Part shown: positions 54,831 to 64,000 of the stretch, piece by piece
How the letters are laid out: each line of letters opens with the position of its first letter
Numbering within the stretch: position 1 is the first letter of the stretch
NCBI RefSeq assembly: GCF_001995255.1
Contig: NZ_MUZR01000035.1
Location: 1 to 64,000 of the forward strand
DNA: 64,000 nucleotides
Source of the DNA: Thioalkalivibrio halophilus
GTDB lineage: Bacteria > Pseudomonadota > Gammaproteobacteria > Ectothiorhodospirales > Ectothiorhodospiraceae
Reading direction: 5' to 3'
Made by a program: the position numbers and the translations under genes
Notes under the pieces: model-generated
What the model saw: the letters and a program-made list of their open reading frames with translations, nothing else
Database searches by the model: none
What the model was told of the DNA's origin: nothing

Positions 54831-57026
54831 ATGGACGTTTCTCCCCTTCTTGAAGGCCTCAATCCGGCGCAGCGCGAGGCCGTGGCCGCGCCGTCGCAAC
54901 CCGTTCTGGTGCTGGCCGGTGCCGGCTCCGGCAAGACCCGCGTGCTGGTCCACCGCATCGCGTGGCTGATCGGCGTGGAAGGCATCGCCCCGCACGGACT
55001 GCTGGCGGTGACCTTCACCAACAAGGCCGCCAGCGAGATGCGCGGGCGCATCGAGGAACTGCTGGACTATCCGGCCAGCGGGCTGTGGGTGGGGACCTTC
55101 CACGGTCTGGCCCACCGCCTGCTGCGTCAGCACTGGCAGGAGGCCGGACTGCCGCAGAGCTTCCAGATCCTGGATTCCGACGACCAGCTGCGCATGGTCA
55201 AGCGCGTGCTGCGCGGGCTGGAGCTGGAGGAGTCCCACTGGCCGCCGAAACAGGCGCAGGGCTACATCAACGCGCGCAAGGACGAGGGTTCCCGCCCGGA
55301 ACACCTGCCGGACACCGGCGATCCGATCGCACGGCAGTGGGTGCGTATCTACACCGCGTATCAGCAGGCCTGCGAACGCGCCGGGGTGGTGGATTTCGCC
55401 GAGCTGCTGCTGCGCTCGCTGGAACTGCTGCGCGACAACCCGGGGCTGCTGGAGCATTACCGCACGCGCTTTCGCCACGTGCTGGTGGACGAGTTCCAGG
55501 ACACCAACGACATCCAGTACGCCTGGCTGCGGCTGATCGCCGGCGGCAGCCCGGTGTTCGCGGTGGGCGACGACGACCAGTCGATCTACGGCTGGCGCGG
55601 GGCGAAGATCGAGAACATCCAGCACTTCCAGAAGGACTACCCCGGCACGCAGGTGGTGCGGCTGGAACAGAACTACCGCTCCACCGCCAGCATCCTCAAC
55701 GCCGCCAACGCGCTGATCCGCCACAACAGCGGCCGTCTGGGCAAGGAGCTGTGGACCGAGGACCTCGAGGGCGCGCCGGTGCGGCTGTACACCGCGCTGA
55801 ACGAGCAGGAGGAGGCGCGCTTCATCGCCGAGACCATCGCCCGGCACATCGAGGACGGCGGCCAGCACCGCGAATGTGCGGTGCTGTACCGTTCCAACGC
55901 GCAGTCGCGCGTGCTGGAAGAGACCTTCATCGCGCGGCGCCTGCCGTACCGGGTGTACGGCGGGCTGCGCTTCTTCGAGCGCCAGGAGATCCGCGACGCG
56001 CTGGCCTATCTGCGCCTGGCCGGGAACAGCGACGACGACCCGGCCTTCCTGCGCGCGGTCAACCAGCCGCCGCGCGGGATCGGCGAGAAGACCCTGGACG
56101 ACCTGCGCGCGGTGGCCGCGGAACAGGACATCTCGTTGCTGCGCGCGGCGCAGCGCGCGGTGCAGGCGAACGCCCTGCCCGGACGCGCACGCAACGCAGT
56201 GGCGGGTTTCCTGCAGCTGGTCGAACAGATCCGCGAAGCCCTGACCGGGCGGCCGCTGGGGGAACAGGTGGAACAGGCCATCGCCCTGTCCGGGCTGCGC
56301 GAGCACTACGCGAAGGAAAAGGGCGAACGCGGCGAGGCCCGTCTGGAGAACCTCGACGAGCTGGTGGGTGCGGCGCGGGCCTTCGACATGGAGGAGATCC
56401 GCGACGAGGAAACCACCGGCGACCGCCTGACCGACTTCCTGTCACACGCCGCGCTGGAGTCGGGCGAGGGGTCGGCGGACCCCGACGAGGACGCGATCCA
56501 GATGATGACCCTGCACTCGGCCAAGGGCCTGGAGTTCCCCCTGGTGTTCCTGACCGGGCTGGAGGACGGACTGTTTCCCAACGCCCGCTCGGTGGACGAA
56601 CCCGGGCGCCTGGAGGAAGAGCGCCGCCTGGCCTACGTGGGCATGACCCGGGCCGAACGCCAGCTGTACCTGACCCACGCCGAAACCCGCCGGCTGTACG
56701 GCCGCGAGGCCTCCAACCCGGCCTCGCGCTTTCTCAACGAGATCCCGGAAGACATGCTCGAGGTGCTACGCCCGCAGTCCTCGCCGTTCGGCGCCGGACG
56801 CTTTGCCGCCGCGCGCCAGCGGACCAGCGGCATGGACGCACGCGCGGAATCGGCCCGCGAGGAGGGCCTGGCGATCGGCACCCGGGTGCACCACGCGCGC
56901 TTCGGCGAGGGGCTGGTCACGGCCTTCGAAGGCTCGGGGTCCTCGGCCCGGGTACAGGTCAACTTCGCCGACGCCGGCGCCAAGTGGCTGGTGGTCGGCT
57001 TCGCCAAACTGGACGTGCTGGCCTGA
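54831..57026 (+). CDS. uvrD: DNA helicase II UvrD
   Basis: SF1A 3'-5' helicase of nucleotide excision and mismatch repair (731 residues). It begins MDVSPLLEGLNPAQREAV. Walker A AGAGSGKTRVL, Walker B VDEFQDTN, FAVGDDDQSIYGWRGA, EQNYRS, MTLHSAKGLEF and VGMTRAERQLYL are all present, and the C-terminal Tudor-like tail ends GAKWLVVGFAKLDVL. The frame is open upstream but the usual N-terminus is at this ATG. It converges on pyrE with a 6-bp gap. Confidence 0.97.
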   Translation: MDVSPLLEGLNPAQREAVAAPSQPVLVLAGAGSGKTRVLVHRIAWLIGVEGIAPHGLLAVTFTNKAASEMRGRIEELLDYPASGLWVGTFHGLAHRLLRQHWQEAGLPQSFQILDSDDQLRMVKRVLRGLELEESHWPPKQAQGYINARKDEGSRPEHLPDTGDPIARQWVRIYTAYQQACERAGVVDFAELLLRSLELLRDNPGLLEHYRTRFRHVLVDEFQDTNDIQYAWLRLIAGGSPVFAVGDDDQSIYGWRGAKIENIQHFQKDYPGTQVVRLEQNYRSTASILNAANALIRHNSGRLGKELWTEDLEGAPVRLYTALNEQEEARFIAETIARHIEDGGQHRECAVLYRSNAQSRVLEETFIARRLPYRVYGGLRFFERQEIRDALAYLRLAGNSDDDPAFLRAVNQPPRGIGEKTLDDLRAVAAEQDISLLRAAQRAVQANALPGRARNAVAGFLQLVEQIREALTGRPLGEQVEQAIALSGLREHYAKEKGERGEARLENLDELVGAARAFDMEEIRDEETTGDRLTDFLSHAALESGEGSADPDEDAIQMMTLHSAKGLEFPLVFLTGLEDGLFPNARSVDEPGRLEEERRLAYVGMTRAERQLYLTHAETRRLYGREASNPASRFLNEIPEDMLEVLRPQSSPFGAGRFAAARQRTSGMDARAESAREEGLAIGTRVHHARFGEGLVTAFEGSGSSARVQVNFADAGAKWLVVGFAKLDVLA

Positions 57027-57032
57027 CCCGGC

Positions 57033-57668
57033 TCAGACGCCGTATTCGGCGCGGTAGGCGCGCAGGGCATCCAGGTGTTCCGGCGCGCGGCCGGTCTGCT
57101 CCAGCAGGGTGACCAGGTCGGTCAGCCGCGCCACGCGCACCACCTGCATGCCCAGATCACTCTCCACCTCCTGGATGGCCGAGCGGTCGCCCGCACCGCG
57201 CTCCTCGCGGTCCAGGGCGATGGCCACCCCCACCGGCGAGGCGCCGGCGGCGCGGATGATGTCCACCGATTCGCGGATGGCGGTGCCGGCGGTGATCACG
57301 TCGTCCACGATCAGCACACGACCCTCCAGCGGGGCGCCCACGATGTTGCCGCCCTCGCCGTGGTCCTTGGCCTCCTTGCGGTTGAAGGCCCAGGGGCGGT
57401 CCATGTCGTGGTCGCGGTACAGGGCTTCGGCCACGGCCGCCGCCAGCGGGATGCCCTTGTAGGCCGGGCCGAAGATCAGGTCGAAGTCGATCCCGGAATC
57501 CACGATCGCCTGCGCATAGAACTCGCCCAGACGGGCCAGGTCGGAGCCGCGGTTGAACAGCCCGGCGTTGAAGAAATAGGGGCTGGTACGGCCCGATTTC
57601 AGCGTAAACTCGCCGAACCGCAGGACGTCGCGCTGCAGGGCGTATTCGAGGAAGGCGTGGGCGGTCAT
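57033..57668 (-). CDS. pyrE: Orotate phosphoribosyltransferase
   Basis: Forms OMP in pyrimidine synthesis. 211 residues with the family opening ([27 protein letters not shown]), the [14 protein letters not shown] flexible loop and the PRPP-binding [13 protein letters not shown]. It is divergent from xthA across 101 bp, as in E. coli relatives, and converges on uvrD with almost no gap. Confidence 0.96.
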   Translation of the reverse strand: MTAHAFLEYALQRDVLRFGEFTLKSGRTSPYFFNAGLFNRGSDLARLGEFYAQAIVDSGIDFDLIFGPAYKGIPLAAAVAEALYRDHDMDRPWAFNRKEAKDHGEGGNIVGAPLEGRVLIVDDVITAGTAIRESVDIIRAAGASPVGVAIALDREERGAGDRSAIQEVESDLGMQVVRVARLTDLVTLLEQTGRAPEHLDALRAYRAEYGV

Positions 57669-57769
57669 GACGGCTCCATGGTCGATTGCGAGGGGAAACG
57701 GCCCCTATTCTGACACAGCGTCCGGGCGGGTCTTTTCGCCGGCCGCGCGCGCGGGTATCGTTGCGCGCC

Positions 57770-58543
57770 ATGCGCATAATGTCCATGAACGCCAACGGCA
57801 TCCGTGCCGCCGCCCGCAAGGGCTTCTTCGACTGGCTGCCCGCCACGGCAGCCGACGTGGTCTGCATCCAGGAGACCAAGGCCCAGATCCGCCAGATCCA
57901 GGGCGAGCCCTTCCATCCGCCCGGTTATCACAGCGCCTACGTGGACGCGGTGAAACCCGGCTACAGCGGTGTGGCCATGTACAGCCGGATGCAGCCGGAC
58001 GAGGTGATCACCCGGCTGGGCTTCGAGGAGGCGGACAACGAGGGGCGCTACGTGGAGATGCGCTTCGGCAACCTGTCGGTGGTGTCGCTGTACCTGCCGT
58101 CCGGCTCCTCGGGCGACCACCGTCAGGACTCGAAATGGCGCTTTCTCGATTTCTTCCGCCCGTGGCTGGCGGAGCGCATGCAGGACGGGCGCGAATGGGT
58201 GATCTGCGGCGACTGGAACATCGCGCACAAGGAGATCGACCTGACCAACTACCGTTCCAACCGCAAGAACTCGGGCTTTCTGCCCGAGGAACGGGCGTGG
58301 CTGGACCACCTGTTCGACGAGATCGGCATGGTGGATGTGTTCCGCCGGCTGGACGACCGCCCCGGGCAGTACACCTGGTGGTCCAACCGCGGTCAGGCCT
58401 GGGCGAAGAACGTGGGCTGGCGCATCGACTACCAGATCGCCACGCCGGGCATCGCCGCCACCGCGCGCGACCCGTTCATCTATACCGAGCAGCGCTTCTC
58501 CGATCACGCGCCGTTCTGGATCGATTATGACTACGCGCCCTGA
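57770..58543 (+). CDS. xthA: Exodeoxyribonuclease III family AP endonuclease
   Basis: Cuts abasic sites in base excision repair. The ATG giving MRIMSMNANGIRAAARKGFF is used (257 residues). Metal and catalytic motifs: NANGIRAA, IQETKAQ (Glu), GDWNIAHKEIDL (Asp-x-Asn) and the final SDHAPFWIDYDY (Asp-His). ampG follows after 39 bp. Confidence 0.95.
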   Translation: MRIMSMNANGIRAAARKGFFDWLPATAADVVCIQETKAQIRQIQGEPFHPPGYHSAYVDAVKPGYSGVAMYSRMQPDEVITRLGFEEADNEGRYVEMRFGNLSVVSLYLPSGSSGDHRQDSKWRFLDFFRPWLAERMQDGREWVICGDWNIAHKEIDLTNYRSNRKNSGFLPEERAWLDHLFDEIGMVDVFRRLDDRPGQYTWWSNRGQAWAKNVGWRIDYQIATPGIAATARDPFIYTEQRFSDHAPFWIDYDYAP

Positions 58544-58582
58544 CAGCCGCACCGGGCTCCCGGTCCGGCACATGCCCCGTCG

Positions 58583-59989
58583 ATGAGCGCCGCCGAGGAC
58601 GCGCAGGCCGCACCCCGTCGTGACTGGCGCGCGGCACTGGCGGTGTACCGCCATCCGCGCGTCATCGGCATGCTGTTCCTCGGCTTTGCCGCCGGGCTGC
58701 CGCTGCTGCTCACCGGCGGGACGTTTACCGCCTGGCTGCGCGACCTGGGGGTGGAGCTGTCGTCGATTGGCTTCCTCAGCTGGGTGGGCATGGCCTACAG
58801 CATCAAGGTGCTGTGGGCGCCGATCGTGGACCGCCTGGCGCTGCCGGTGCTGACGCGGCTGTTCGGCCGGCGCCGGGCGTGGATGCTGCTGGCGCAGGGC
58901 CTGATCATCATCTCGCTCACGGGCATCGCGCTCACCGACCCCACCGAGCAGCTATGGCTGGTCGCGGTGTGGGCGGTGATCACGGCGTTCGCGGCGGCAA
59001 CCCAGGACATCGCCATCGATGCCTACCGCATCGAGGCGGTGAGCAAGGAACGCCAGGGGGCGATGGCCGCGGCCTACGTGACCGGCTACCGCGTGGCACT
59101 GCTGACCGCCGGCGCCGGGGCACTGCACATCGCCGCGGTGGGGACCTGGGGCCTGGCCTACGGCACCATGGCCGCGCTCATGCTGGTGGGCGTGATCTGC
59201 ACCCTGATCGTGCGCGAGCCCGAGGTGGCCGAGCGCGACCGCAAGACCGCGCAGATCGAGCAGCGCGTGCTCGACTACATCAACAACACCTCGGACACCG
59301 GCTACTGGCGCGCCTTCAAGGCCTGGTTCATCGGCGCCTTCGTCTGCCCGTTCGTGGAGTTCTGGAAGCGCTTCGGCAAGATCGCCCTGCTGCTCATCGC
59401 GTTCATCGCGATCTTCCGCATCAGCGACATCTTCATGGGCGTGATGGCCAACCCGTTCTACCTGGACATCGGCTTCACCAAGGATCAGATCGCCAATATC
59501 GCCGCGGCCTTCGGCCTGGCGATGACCCTGGGCGGGGCCGCCGTGGGCGGACTGCTGGTCGCGCGCTTCGGCATCATGCGCATGCTGATCGCCACCGCGC
59601 TGCTGGCGCCGATCACCAACCTGACCTTCTCCTGGCTGGCCCTGCTGGGGCCGGAGCTCTACGGGCTGGTGTTCGCCATCATGGCCGACAACGTGACCGG
59701 CGGCATGGCGATCTCGGTGTTCATCGCCTACCTCTCCAGTCTCACCAACAGCGCCTACACCGCCACCCAGTACGCCCTGTTCAGCTCCTTGATGACCCTG
59801 CCGGGGCAGTTCCTCGCCGGTTTCACCGGGGTGATGGCCGAGTTCATGGGCTGGTTCTGGTTCTTCGTCAGTTCGGCCGCGATCGGCATCCCCGCGGTCC
59901 TGCTGGCGCTGTGGATCGCGCGCGTCGCCAACCCCGACCGCTTACCCCAGCCCGGGCGCGAAGAGGCCCCCGCCGAACGGACCGACTGA
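58583..59989 (+). CDS. ampG: AmpG-type muropeptide permease
   Basis: MFS transporter that imports anhydro-muropeptides for cell-wall recycling (468 residues, 12 or so helices). The opening LAVYRHPRVIGMLFLGFAAGLPLLLTGGTFTAWLRD, then SWVGMAYSIKVLWAPIVDR and ATQDIAIDAYRIE, are characteristic of AmpG. Two helices are interrupted by a long cytoplasmic loop near residue 225. The substrate assignment is by family. Confidence 0.92.
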   Translation: MSAAEDAQAAPRRDWRAALAVYRHPRVIGMLFLGFAAGLPLLLTGGTFTAWLRDLGVELSSIGFLSWVGMAYSIKVLWAPIVDRLALPVLTRLFGRRRAWMLLAQGLIIISLTGIALTDPTEQLWLVAVWAVITAFAAATQDIAIDAYRIEAVSKERQGAMAAAYVTGYRVALLTAGAGALHIAAVGTWGLAYGTMAALMLVGVICTLIVREPEVAERDRKTAQIEQRVLDYINNTSDTGYWRAFKAWFIGAFVCPFVEFWKRFGKIALLLIAFIAIFRISDIFMGVMANPFYLDIGFTKDQIANIAAAFGLAMTLGGAAVGGLLVARFGIMRMLIATALLAPITNLTFSWLALLGPELYGLVFAIMADNVTGGMAISVFIAYLSSLTNSAYTATQYALFSSLMTLPGQFLAGFTGVMAEFMGWFWFFVSSAAIGIPAVLLALWIARVANPDRLPQPGREEAPAERTD

Positions 59990-59993
59990 CCCC

Positions 59994-60017
59994 GTGGGAG
60001 CGTGCTCGCACCCGATG
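59994..60017 (+). repeat. Degenerate REP-type palindrome
   Basis: GTGGGAGCGTGCTCGCACCCGATG resembles the REP consensus seen at 26106 and 34354, with more mismatches. It lies between ampG and the protease gene. Confidence 0.4.
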
Positions 60018-60095
60018 CGGGCAACGGCCTTGCCCCCGCGCACCAAACCCGGTTGTATACGGGGTAACGGGGAGAGAAACGGGGACGGCGAAGGA

Positions 60096-62066
60096 ATGCG
60101 CTTCTTTGAATACCAGGACCGGGCACGCCGGCGGCTGACGCTGCTGCTGGGGCTGCTCGCCCTGGTGGTAGTGCTGATGGTGGCGCTGCTCAACCTCCTG
60201 CTGCTGTATACCCTGGTCGAACCCTGGCAGGAGCTCCGGCAGCTCATGCCCACCGCCGAGATGCTCGCGGAGCACCGTGGCTTCCTGCTGTGGACCACCG
60301 GCCTGGCGATCGCGGTCATCGCCGGGGCCAGCCTGTGGCGCCTGTACCAGCTGCGGCGTGCCGGCGGCGGGCGCGGCATCGCCCGCGAGATGGGCGGCGA
60401 TCCGGTGGACGCCGAGCCCGAGGACCCGAAGAACCGGCGGCTGCGCAACATCGTCGAGGAGATGGCGATCGCCTCCGGACTGCCGGTTCCGGCGATCTTC
60501 GTGCTGGAACGCGAGCTGGGCATCAACGCCTTCGCCGCCGGCTTCACCCCGCATGACGCGGCCATCGCGGTGACGCGCGGGGCGATCGAGAGCCTCAACC
60601 GGCAGGAACTGAAGGCGGTGGTCGCCCACGAATTCGGCCATATCCGTGCCGGCGACATGCGCCTGAACACGCAGCTGGTCGGCATCCTGTTCGGCATCGA
60701 GATGATCGCGCTGCTGGGCCTGGGCATGCTGCCCGGACGGCGCGCGCGCAGCGACCCGGGAGAGATGCGGGGGCCGGTGTGGTTCAACTTCGCGCTGGTG
60801 GCCGCCGGTGGGATCGGCCTGATCGGCGGGCGCCTGATCCGCGCAGCCATCGCGCGCGAACAGGAGTACCGCGCGGATGCCCACGCGGTGCAGTTCACCC
60901 GCAATGGGGACGGCATGGCCGGCGCCCTGCGCAAGGTAGCCGCGCGCTACGCCGGGCTCAACGCCAGCCCGGCGATGGTCGGACACATGCTGTTCGCCAA
61001 CGGCGCCATTGACCAGCTGCTCGATACCCATCCGCCGCTGGAGAAACGCCTGGAGCGGCTGGGCCAGCCACTCGACGAGGAGGGTCTGGAACGCCTGGGC
61101 CGCGAGGCCACCGACCGGGTGCGCCGTGCGGTGACCGAACGCGAACGCCGGCGCCGCGAGCAGGAGGCTGCCGCCGAGCAGCAGCGGGAAGAGGAGGAGA
61201 ACGGGCCGCTGGGCGAGGCCTTCGGGGCCGTGCCCGGCTCGCTGGCCGCCGCCCTGCTGGCCGCACTGCCGGGCGAACTGGCCCGCTCCGCCCGCAATCC
61301 GCACTGGGTCGCAGACCTGGTGCTCTACCTGATCCTGCATCCGGATCCGGAGATCCGCGAACAACAGCTCCATATGATCCTGGAGACCCGCGGCCCGGAG
61401 AGCGAAGAACGCGTGCGCCAGCTCCGCGCGATGGTCCCCGAACCCGCGGCCGAACACCGTCTTCCGCTGACCGAGATGGCCTTCCCTGCGCTGGCTCGGC
61501 TGAGCCGCGACGAACAACGGACCCTGGCCGGACTCGTGGAACGCCTGATCCATGCCGACGGCCGCCTGTCCGCCACCGAATACGCCCTCGGCCGCATGCT
61601 GATCGAACACCTCGACCGGCGTCACGGGCACGGGGGCGACAAGGCACACGGGCGCAAGGACCCCGCCGAGAAGAACGCCCGGCACCGCGAAAACGCGGCG
61701 CGCTACCTGCTGGCGACCCTCGCGCTGCATGGCCACCCCGACGACCCCGAGACGGCCGAGGCCGCGCTGATCGCCGGTCTGGGCCGCTTCACCGGCAGCC
61801 TGCCATTCAGCGCCCCCATCCCCGAGGAACTGCGTCAGGCCAGCCAGTCCGCGGCCTGGGCACGCATCCTCGACCGCGCGCTGGAGCGCCTGGCGCGCAT
61901 GCCGCGCCACGACCGCCAGCGGCTGCTGCAGGCCATGGACGACACCGTGCAGCAGCGCGGCGACCCCACCGCGGAACAGCGCGAACTCGTGCGGATGATG
62001 GCCGCCTCGCTGCACCTGAACGTGCCGCTGCCGGATGCCGGCGAACTGTTCGACGCCGGCCACTGA
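60096..62066 (+). CDS. M48 family membrane metalloprotease (HtpX-like)
   Basis: A 656-residue protein. Two N-terminal membrane helices (about 13-35 and 60-82) precede the M48 catalytic region: VVAHEFGHIRAGD (HExxH, about residues 176-188), two further helices, and the downstream metal ligand EQEYRADAHAVQ. The C-terminal 270 residues form an extra domain of helices absent from plain HtpX. M48 enzymes degrade or mature membrane proteins; the long C-terminal region suggests a specialised target. The start is the ATG of MRFFEYQDRARRR, directly after AAGGA. Confidence 0.88.
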   Translation: MRFFEYQDRARRRLTLLLGLLALVVVLMVALLNLLLLYTLVEPWQELRQLMPTAEMLAEHRGFLLWTTGLAIAVIAGASLWRLYQLRRAGGGRGIAREMGGDPVDAEPEDPKNRRLRNIVEEMAIASGLPVPAIFVLERELGINAFAAGFTPHDAAIAVTRGAIESLNRQELKAVVAHEFGHIRAGDMRLNTQLVGILFGIEMIALLGLGMLPGRRARSDPGEMRGPVWFNFALVAAGGIGLIGGRLIRAAIAREQEYRADAHAVQFTRNGDGMAGALRKVAARYAGLNASPAMVGHMLFANGAIDQLLDTHPPLEKRLERLGQPLDEEGLERLGREATDRVRRAVTERERRRREQEAAAEQQREEEENGPLGEAFGAVPGSLAAALLAALPGELARSARNPHWVADLVLYLILHPDPEIREQQLHMILETRGPESEERVRQLRAMVPEPAAEHRLPLTEMAFPALARLSRDEQRTLAGLVERLIHADGRLSATEYALGRMLIEHLDRRHGHGGDKAHGRKDPAEKNARHRENAARYLLATLALHGHPDDPETAEAALIAGLGRFTGSLPFSAPIPEELRQASQSAAWARILDRALERLARMPRHDRQRLLQAMDDTVQQRGDPTAEQRELVRMMAASLHLNVPLPDAGELFDAGH

Positions 62067-62112
62067 AGGGGCCTCGGGGCACACCGCGCCCCCGGCCCCG
62101 CTCCCAACGAAA

Positions 62113-62142
62113 GAAGGCCCGCATCTCGCGATGCGGGCCTTC
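62113..62142. terminator. Bidirectional terminator between the M48 gene and the porin
   Basis: A 13-bp perfect stem (GAAGGCCCGCATC at 62113-62125, complement at 62130-62142) around a 4-nt TCGC loop, between convergent genes. Confidence 0.78.
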
Positions 62143-62182
62143 CCGTTACAGCCGCTTGCTGAGACTCGCGCGGTGCGCGAGA

Positions 62183-63196
62183 TCAGAAGCTGTAGTGCAT
62201 GCCGGTCATGAACACGTTACCGGTATCGAACACGTTGATCCCGTCGTCATCCATGTCCCGCGCGCGCACGTCACCGATCGCACCGGAACCGGCATCGTCG
62301 CTTTCGCTCTCGCGATAGTACTCGGCGAAGAAGGTCAGGGCATCGTTAACGTGGTAGTCATACCCCAGGTGCGCGACATCGCCACCCCAGGTATCCATGG
62401 TCGCCAGCATGCCCTTGAAGGTGTGCTGACCCCAGTCGTAGGACGCAAAGACGTTGAAGGAATTGTCGCCGTCCACGTCATCGTCTGCGCTGTCCACGGT
62501 TTCGGCCTTGGCACCGATATACAGATCTCCCATGGTGTGCATCACGGAGAAGCCCCAGTTGCGATTACGATCATCCGCATTCGCGTCCTGCAGACCCACG
62601 GAGAACGTGGTGTCCCCCATCGAATAGGTGCCGGTCAGCTGATAGGGGTTGTCGTCATCGGCCCCGTCGGTCACGTAGGCACCGCCGAAGGAGAACCCGT
62701 TGAAGTCGGGCGAGTAGTAGAAAAGAGTATCGCTCTCACGGAACGCCGCATAGGTGATGAAACCCGACTGGAACGAGTTGAACATGTCCACCGGGAACGC
62801 AATGGCGTTGTAGTACGGCAGCCAGTCGCGTCCATAGGCGAAGGTGCCCGCCACGTCGGATTCAATGCCGATCTTGCCGATGCGGACATCTTCGTCCTGA
62901 CCATTGAACGGATCCTGGACCCGCCCGTTCGCCAGATCCAGCGGCAGCTCGAGCTGCGCAAAGGCACTCAGCCCTTCGTTGAATTCCATGGAGCCCATGA
63001 AGCCCACCCGGGAGTAGGCATCGCGGAAGCCATCGTAGCTGCTGTGGTTGTCCGGATCGGCAGCTTCATACTGGAGCCGCAGGGAGCCGTAGAAATCCCA
63101 GTCGATCGGACCGGCGCCTTCTTCCTGCGCCATGGCCATGCCGGGGGCGGCCAGAGTCGCGGCCACGGCCGCGGCAAGCATCTTCCTGTTCATCAT
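62183..63196 (-). CDS. Outer-membrane porin (gram-negative porin family)
   Basis: A 337-residue beta-barrel with signal peptide MMNRKMLAAAVAATLAAPGMAMA-QEE, alternating hydrophobic strands, and C-terminal HYSF ending in Phe for BAM recognition. It is very rich in Asp, as in halophile porins, suggesting cation selectivity or adaptation to salt. Two consecutive ATGs (63196, 63193); the second is better spaced from AGGA. It has a strong sigma-70 promoter at 63332-63360 and a 130-nt leader. Confidence 0.9.
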   Translation of the reverse strand: MMNRKMLAAAVAATLAAPGMAMAQEEGAGPIDWDFYGSLRLQYEAADPDNHSSYDGFRDAYSRVGFMGSMEFNEGLSAFAQLELPLDLANGRVQDPFNGQDEDVRIGKIGIESDVAGTFAYGRDWLPYYNAIAFPVDMFNSFQSGFITYAAFRESDTLFYYSPDFNGFSFGGAYVTDGADDDNPYQLTGTYSMGDTTFSVGLQDANADDRNRNWGFSVMHTMGDLYIGAKAETVDSADDDVDGDNSFNVFASYDWGQHTFKGMLATMDTWGGDVAHLGYDYHVNDALTFFAEYYRESESDDAGSGAIGDVRARDMDDDGINVFDTGNVFMTGMHYSF

Positions 63197-63331
63197 CTTC
63201 CTGTCCTCGCGCTCAATTGAAACTTTTCGGGATGTCCGGAACCGGCTCCGCCGTCCGGTCGGTGTGCGGCTTTTGCAACAGCTGCGCGCGGAACATCGCG
63301 GACGATCCATTCCACTGCACACCAGTGTGGT

Positions 63332-63360
63332 TATATAAACGAAGTCTAATTCGTTGTAAA
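63332..63360 (-). promoter_or_regulatory. Porin promoter
   Basis: On the minus strand TTTACA (63355-63360), exactly 17 bp, then TATATA (63332-63337). The spacer contains ACGAA...TTCGT, a short inverted repeat that could be a regulator site. Confidence 0.75.
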
Positions 63361-63517
63361 GGGCCCACACGCCCGTATCCGGTGTGTCTGTTGTGCGCCA
63401 CAAGCGGAAAGACCGCCTGCGGGTCCCGAAGTTCCGCCGAACGCACGGCGGCATGGCGCGGTCGCACGGGGTGAAGGCCACCGGGCCGTGTTTTCGTGAC
63501 ACGGTTTGCGCCGGAGG

Positions 63518-63535
63518 TATTTTTGCGCAAAAATA
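63518..63535. promoter_or_regulatory. Palindromic operator before the MarR gene
   Basis: TATTTTTGCGCAAAAATA is a perfect 18-bp palindrome 31 bp before the MarR start. AT-rich arms with a central GCGC fit MarR-type autoregulation. Confidence 0.62.
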
Positions 63536-63566
63536 GTGTTCGTTCACCATCACTGCCGAGAACCGC

Positions 63567-64000
63567 ATGTCATCCGCCAGCGCCGCCACGCAAACGTCCG
63601 CAGCCCCGTCCGGGGGCGAGGACCCCGCACGCTCGGTCATCCGCCAGCTGCGGGTGATCATCCGGGCGCTGCAGGGGCATTCGCGCGCGGTGGAGCGGGC
63701 CTGCGGGATCAGCGCCTCGCAGCTGTGGGCGCTGTGGGAGCTCCAGCGCACGCCGGGCCTGAACGTGAGCGACCTGTCGCGGCGGCTGTCGGTGCATGCC
63801 TCCACCACCTCCAACCTGCTGGACAAGCTGGAGCAGCAGGGCCTGGTCGAACGTCGCCGCCCGGAGCGCGACCAGCGCATCGTGCGTCTGTACGTGACCG
63901 AGACCGGACAGGAACTGCTGGAACGCGCCCCGGCCGCCCCCCAGGGCGAACTGAACCGGGCGCTGGAATCCATGCCGCCGGACGAACTGGCCGATCTGGA
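63567..64000 (+). CDS. MarR family transcriptional regulator (3' end outside window)
   Basis: The frame opens at the ATG at 63567 and is still open at the window edge (144 complete residues). The winged helix is LWALWELQRTPGLNVSDLSRRLSVHASTTSNLLDKLEQQGLVERRRPERDQRIVRLYVTETG, a clear MarR domain with the DxR wing. The first 20 residues are disordered. The perfect palindrome just upstream suggests autoregulation, and the divergent porin is a possible target. Confidence 0.88.
   Translation, partial: MSSASAATQTSAAPSGGEDPARSVIRQLRVIIRALQGHSRAVERACGISASQLWALWELQRTPGLNVSDLSRRLSVHASTTSNLLDKLEQQGLVERRRPERDQRIVRLYVTETGQELLERAPAAPQGELNRALESMPPDELADL

Overview
This window is GC-rich chromosomal DNA from a gammaproteobacterium. 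Classic gammaproteobacterial neighbourhoods are intact: murJ-ribF-ileS-lspA-fkpB-ispH, rplU-rpmA-obgE-proB, gmk-rpoZ-spoT-ridA-recG and sucA-sucB. High GC, acidic proteins (an AsmA-like protein with a poly-acidic tail, an Asp-rich porin), a periplasmic DsrE-like protein and REP-type palindromes suggest a halophilic or haloalkaliphilic Ectothiorhodospiraceae member such as Thioalkalivibrio. The genus is inference only.

Layout. 1-5137: molybdopterin genes (moaE, moaD, moaC), an AsmA-like envelope protein, mutY, yggX and tRNA-Phe. 5138-24260: an accessory island of about 19 kb, packed with defence and toxin-antitoxin modules and with no visible integrase or transposase. It holds YefM-YoeB, a three-gene operon (HEPN-like protein, KGGVGR ATPase, P-loop ATPase), a DUF429 protein, a peptide deformylase gene with both ends duplicated nearby, a DUF4258-DUF2283 pair, HicAB, a NERD-domain helicase, a PD-(D/E)XK-like nuclease, two integron gene cassettes with attC sites, a Nudix plus DUF3427-helicase pair, a solitary nucleotidyltransferase, an XRE-type regulator and AbiEi-AbiEii. 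24276-26168: purU, a HepT-MntA pair and a REP cluster. 26169-49000: mostly housekeeping genes (isoprenoid, lipoprotein and peptidoglycan export, translation, proline, stringent response, DNA repair, lipid A, tRNA thiolation). 49000-64000: proline iminopeptidase, dtd, a small folded MITE-like element, sucB-sucA, uvrD, pyrE, xthA, ampG, an M48 protease, a porin and a truncated MarR regulator.

The main novelty candidates are in the island. (1) The three-gene ATPase operon at 5946-9124. (2) The def locus: a copy of its 5' end lies 4.1 kb upstream inside a three-part chimera with DUF2283 and tRNA-Phe sequence, and a 107-bp copy of its 3' end lies beyond a toxin-antitoxin-like pair. (3) A two-cassette attC array without an integrase. 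(4) A palindromic operator family beside the Nudix-helicase operon. Outside the island, the 268-bp inverted-repeat element at the sucB stop codon is the most striking non-coding structure. Functions are inferred from motifs seen by eye; no database search was run.
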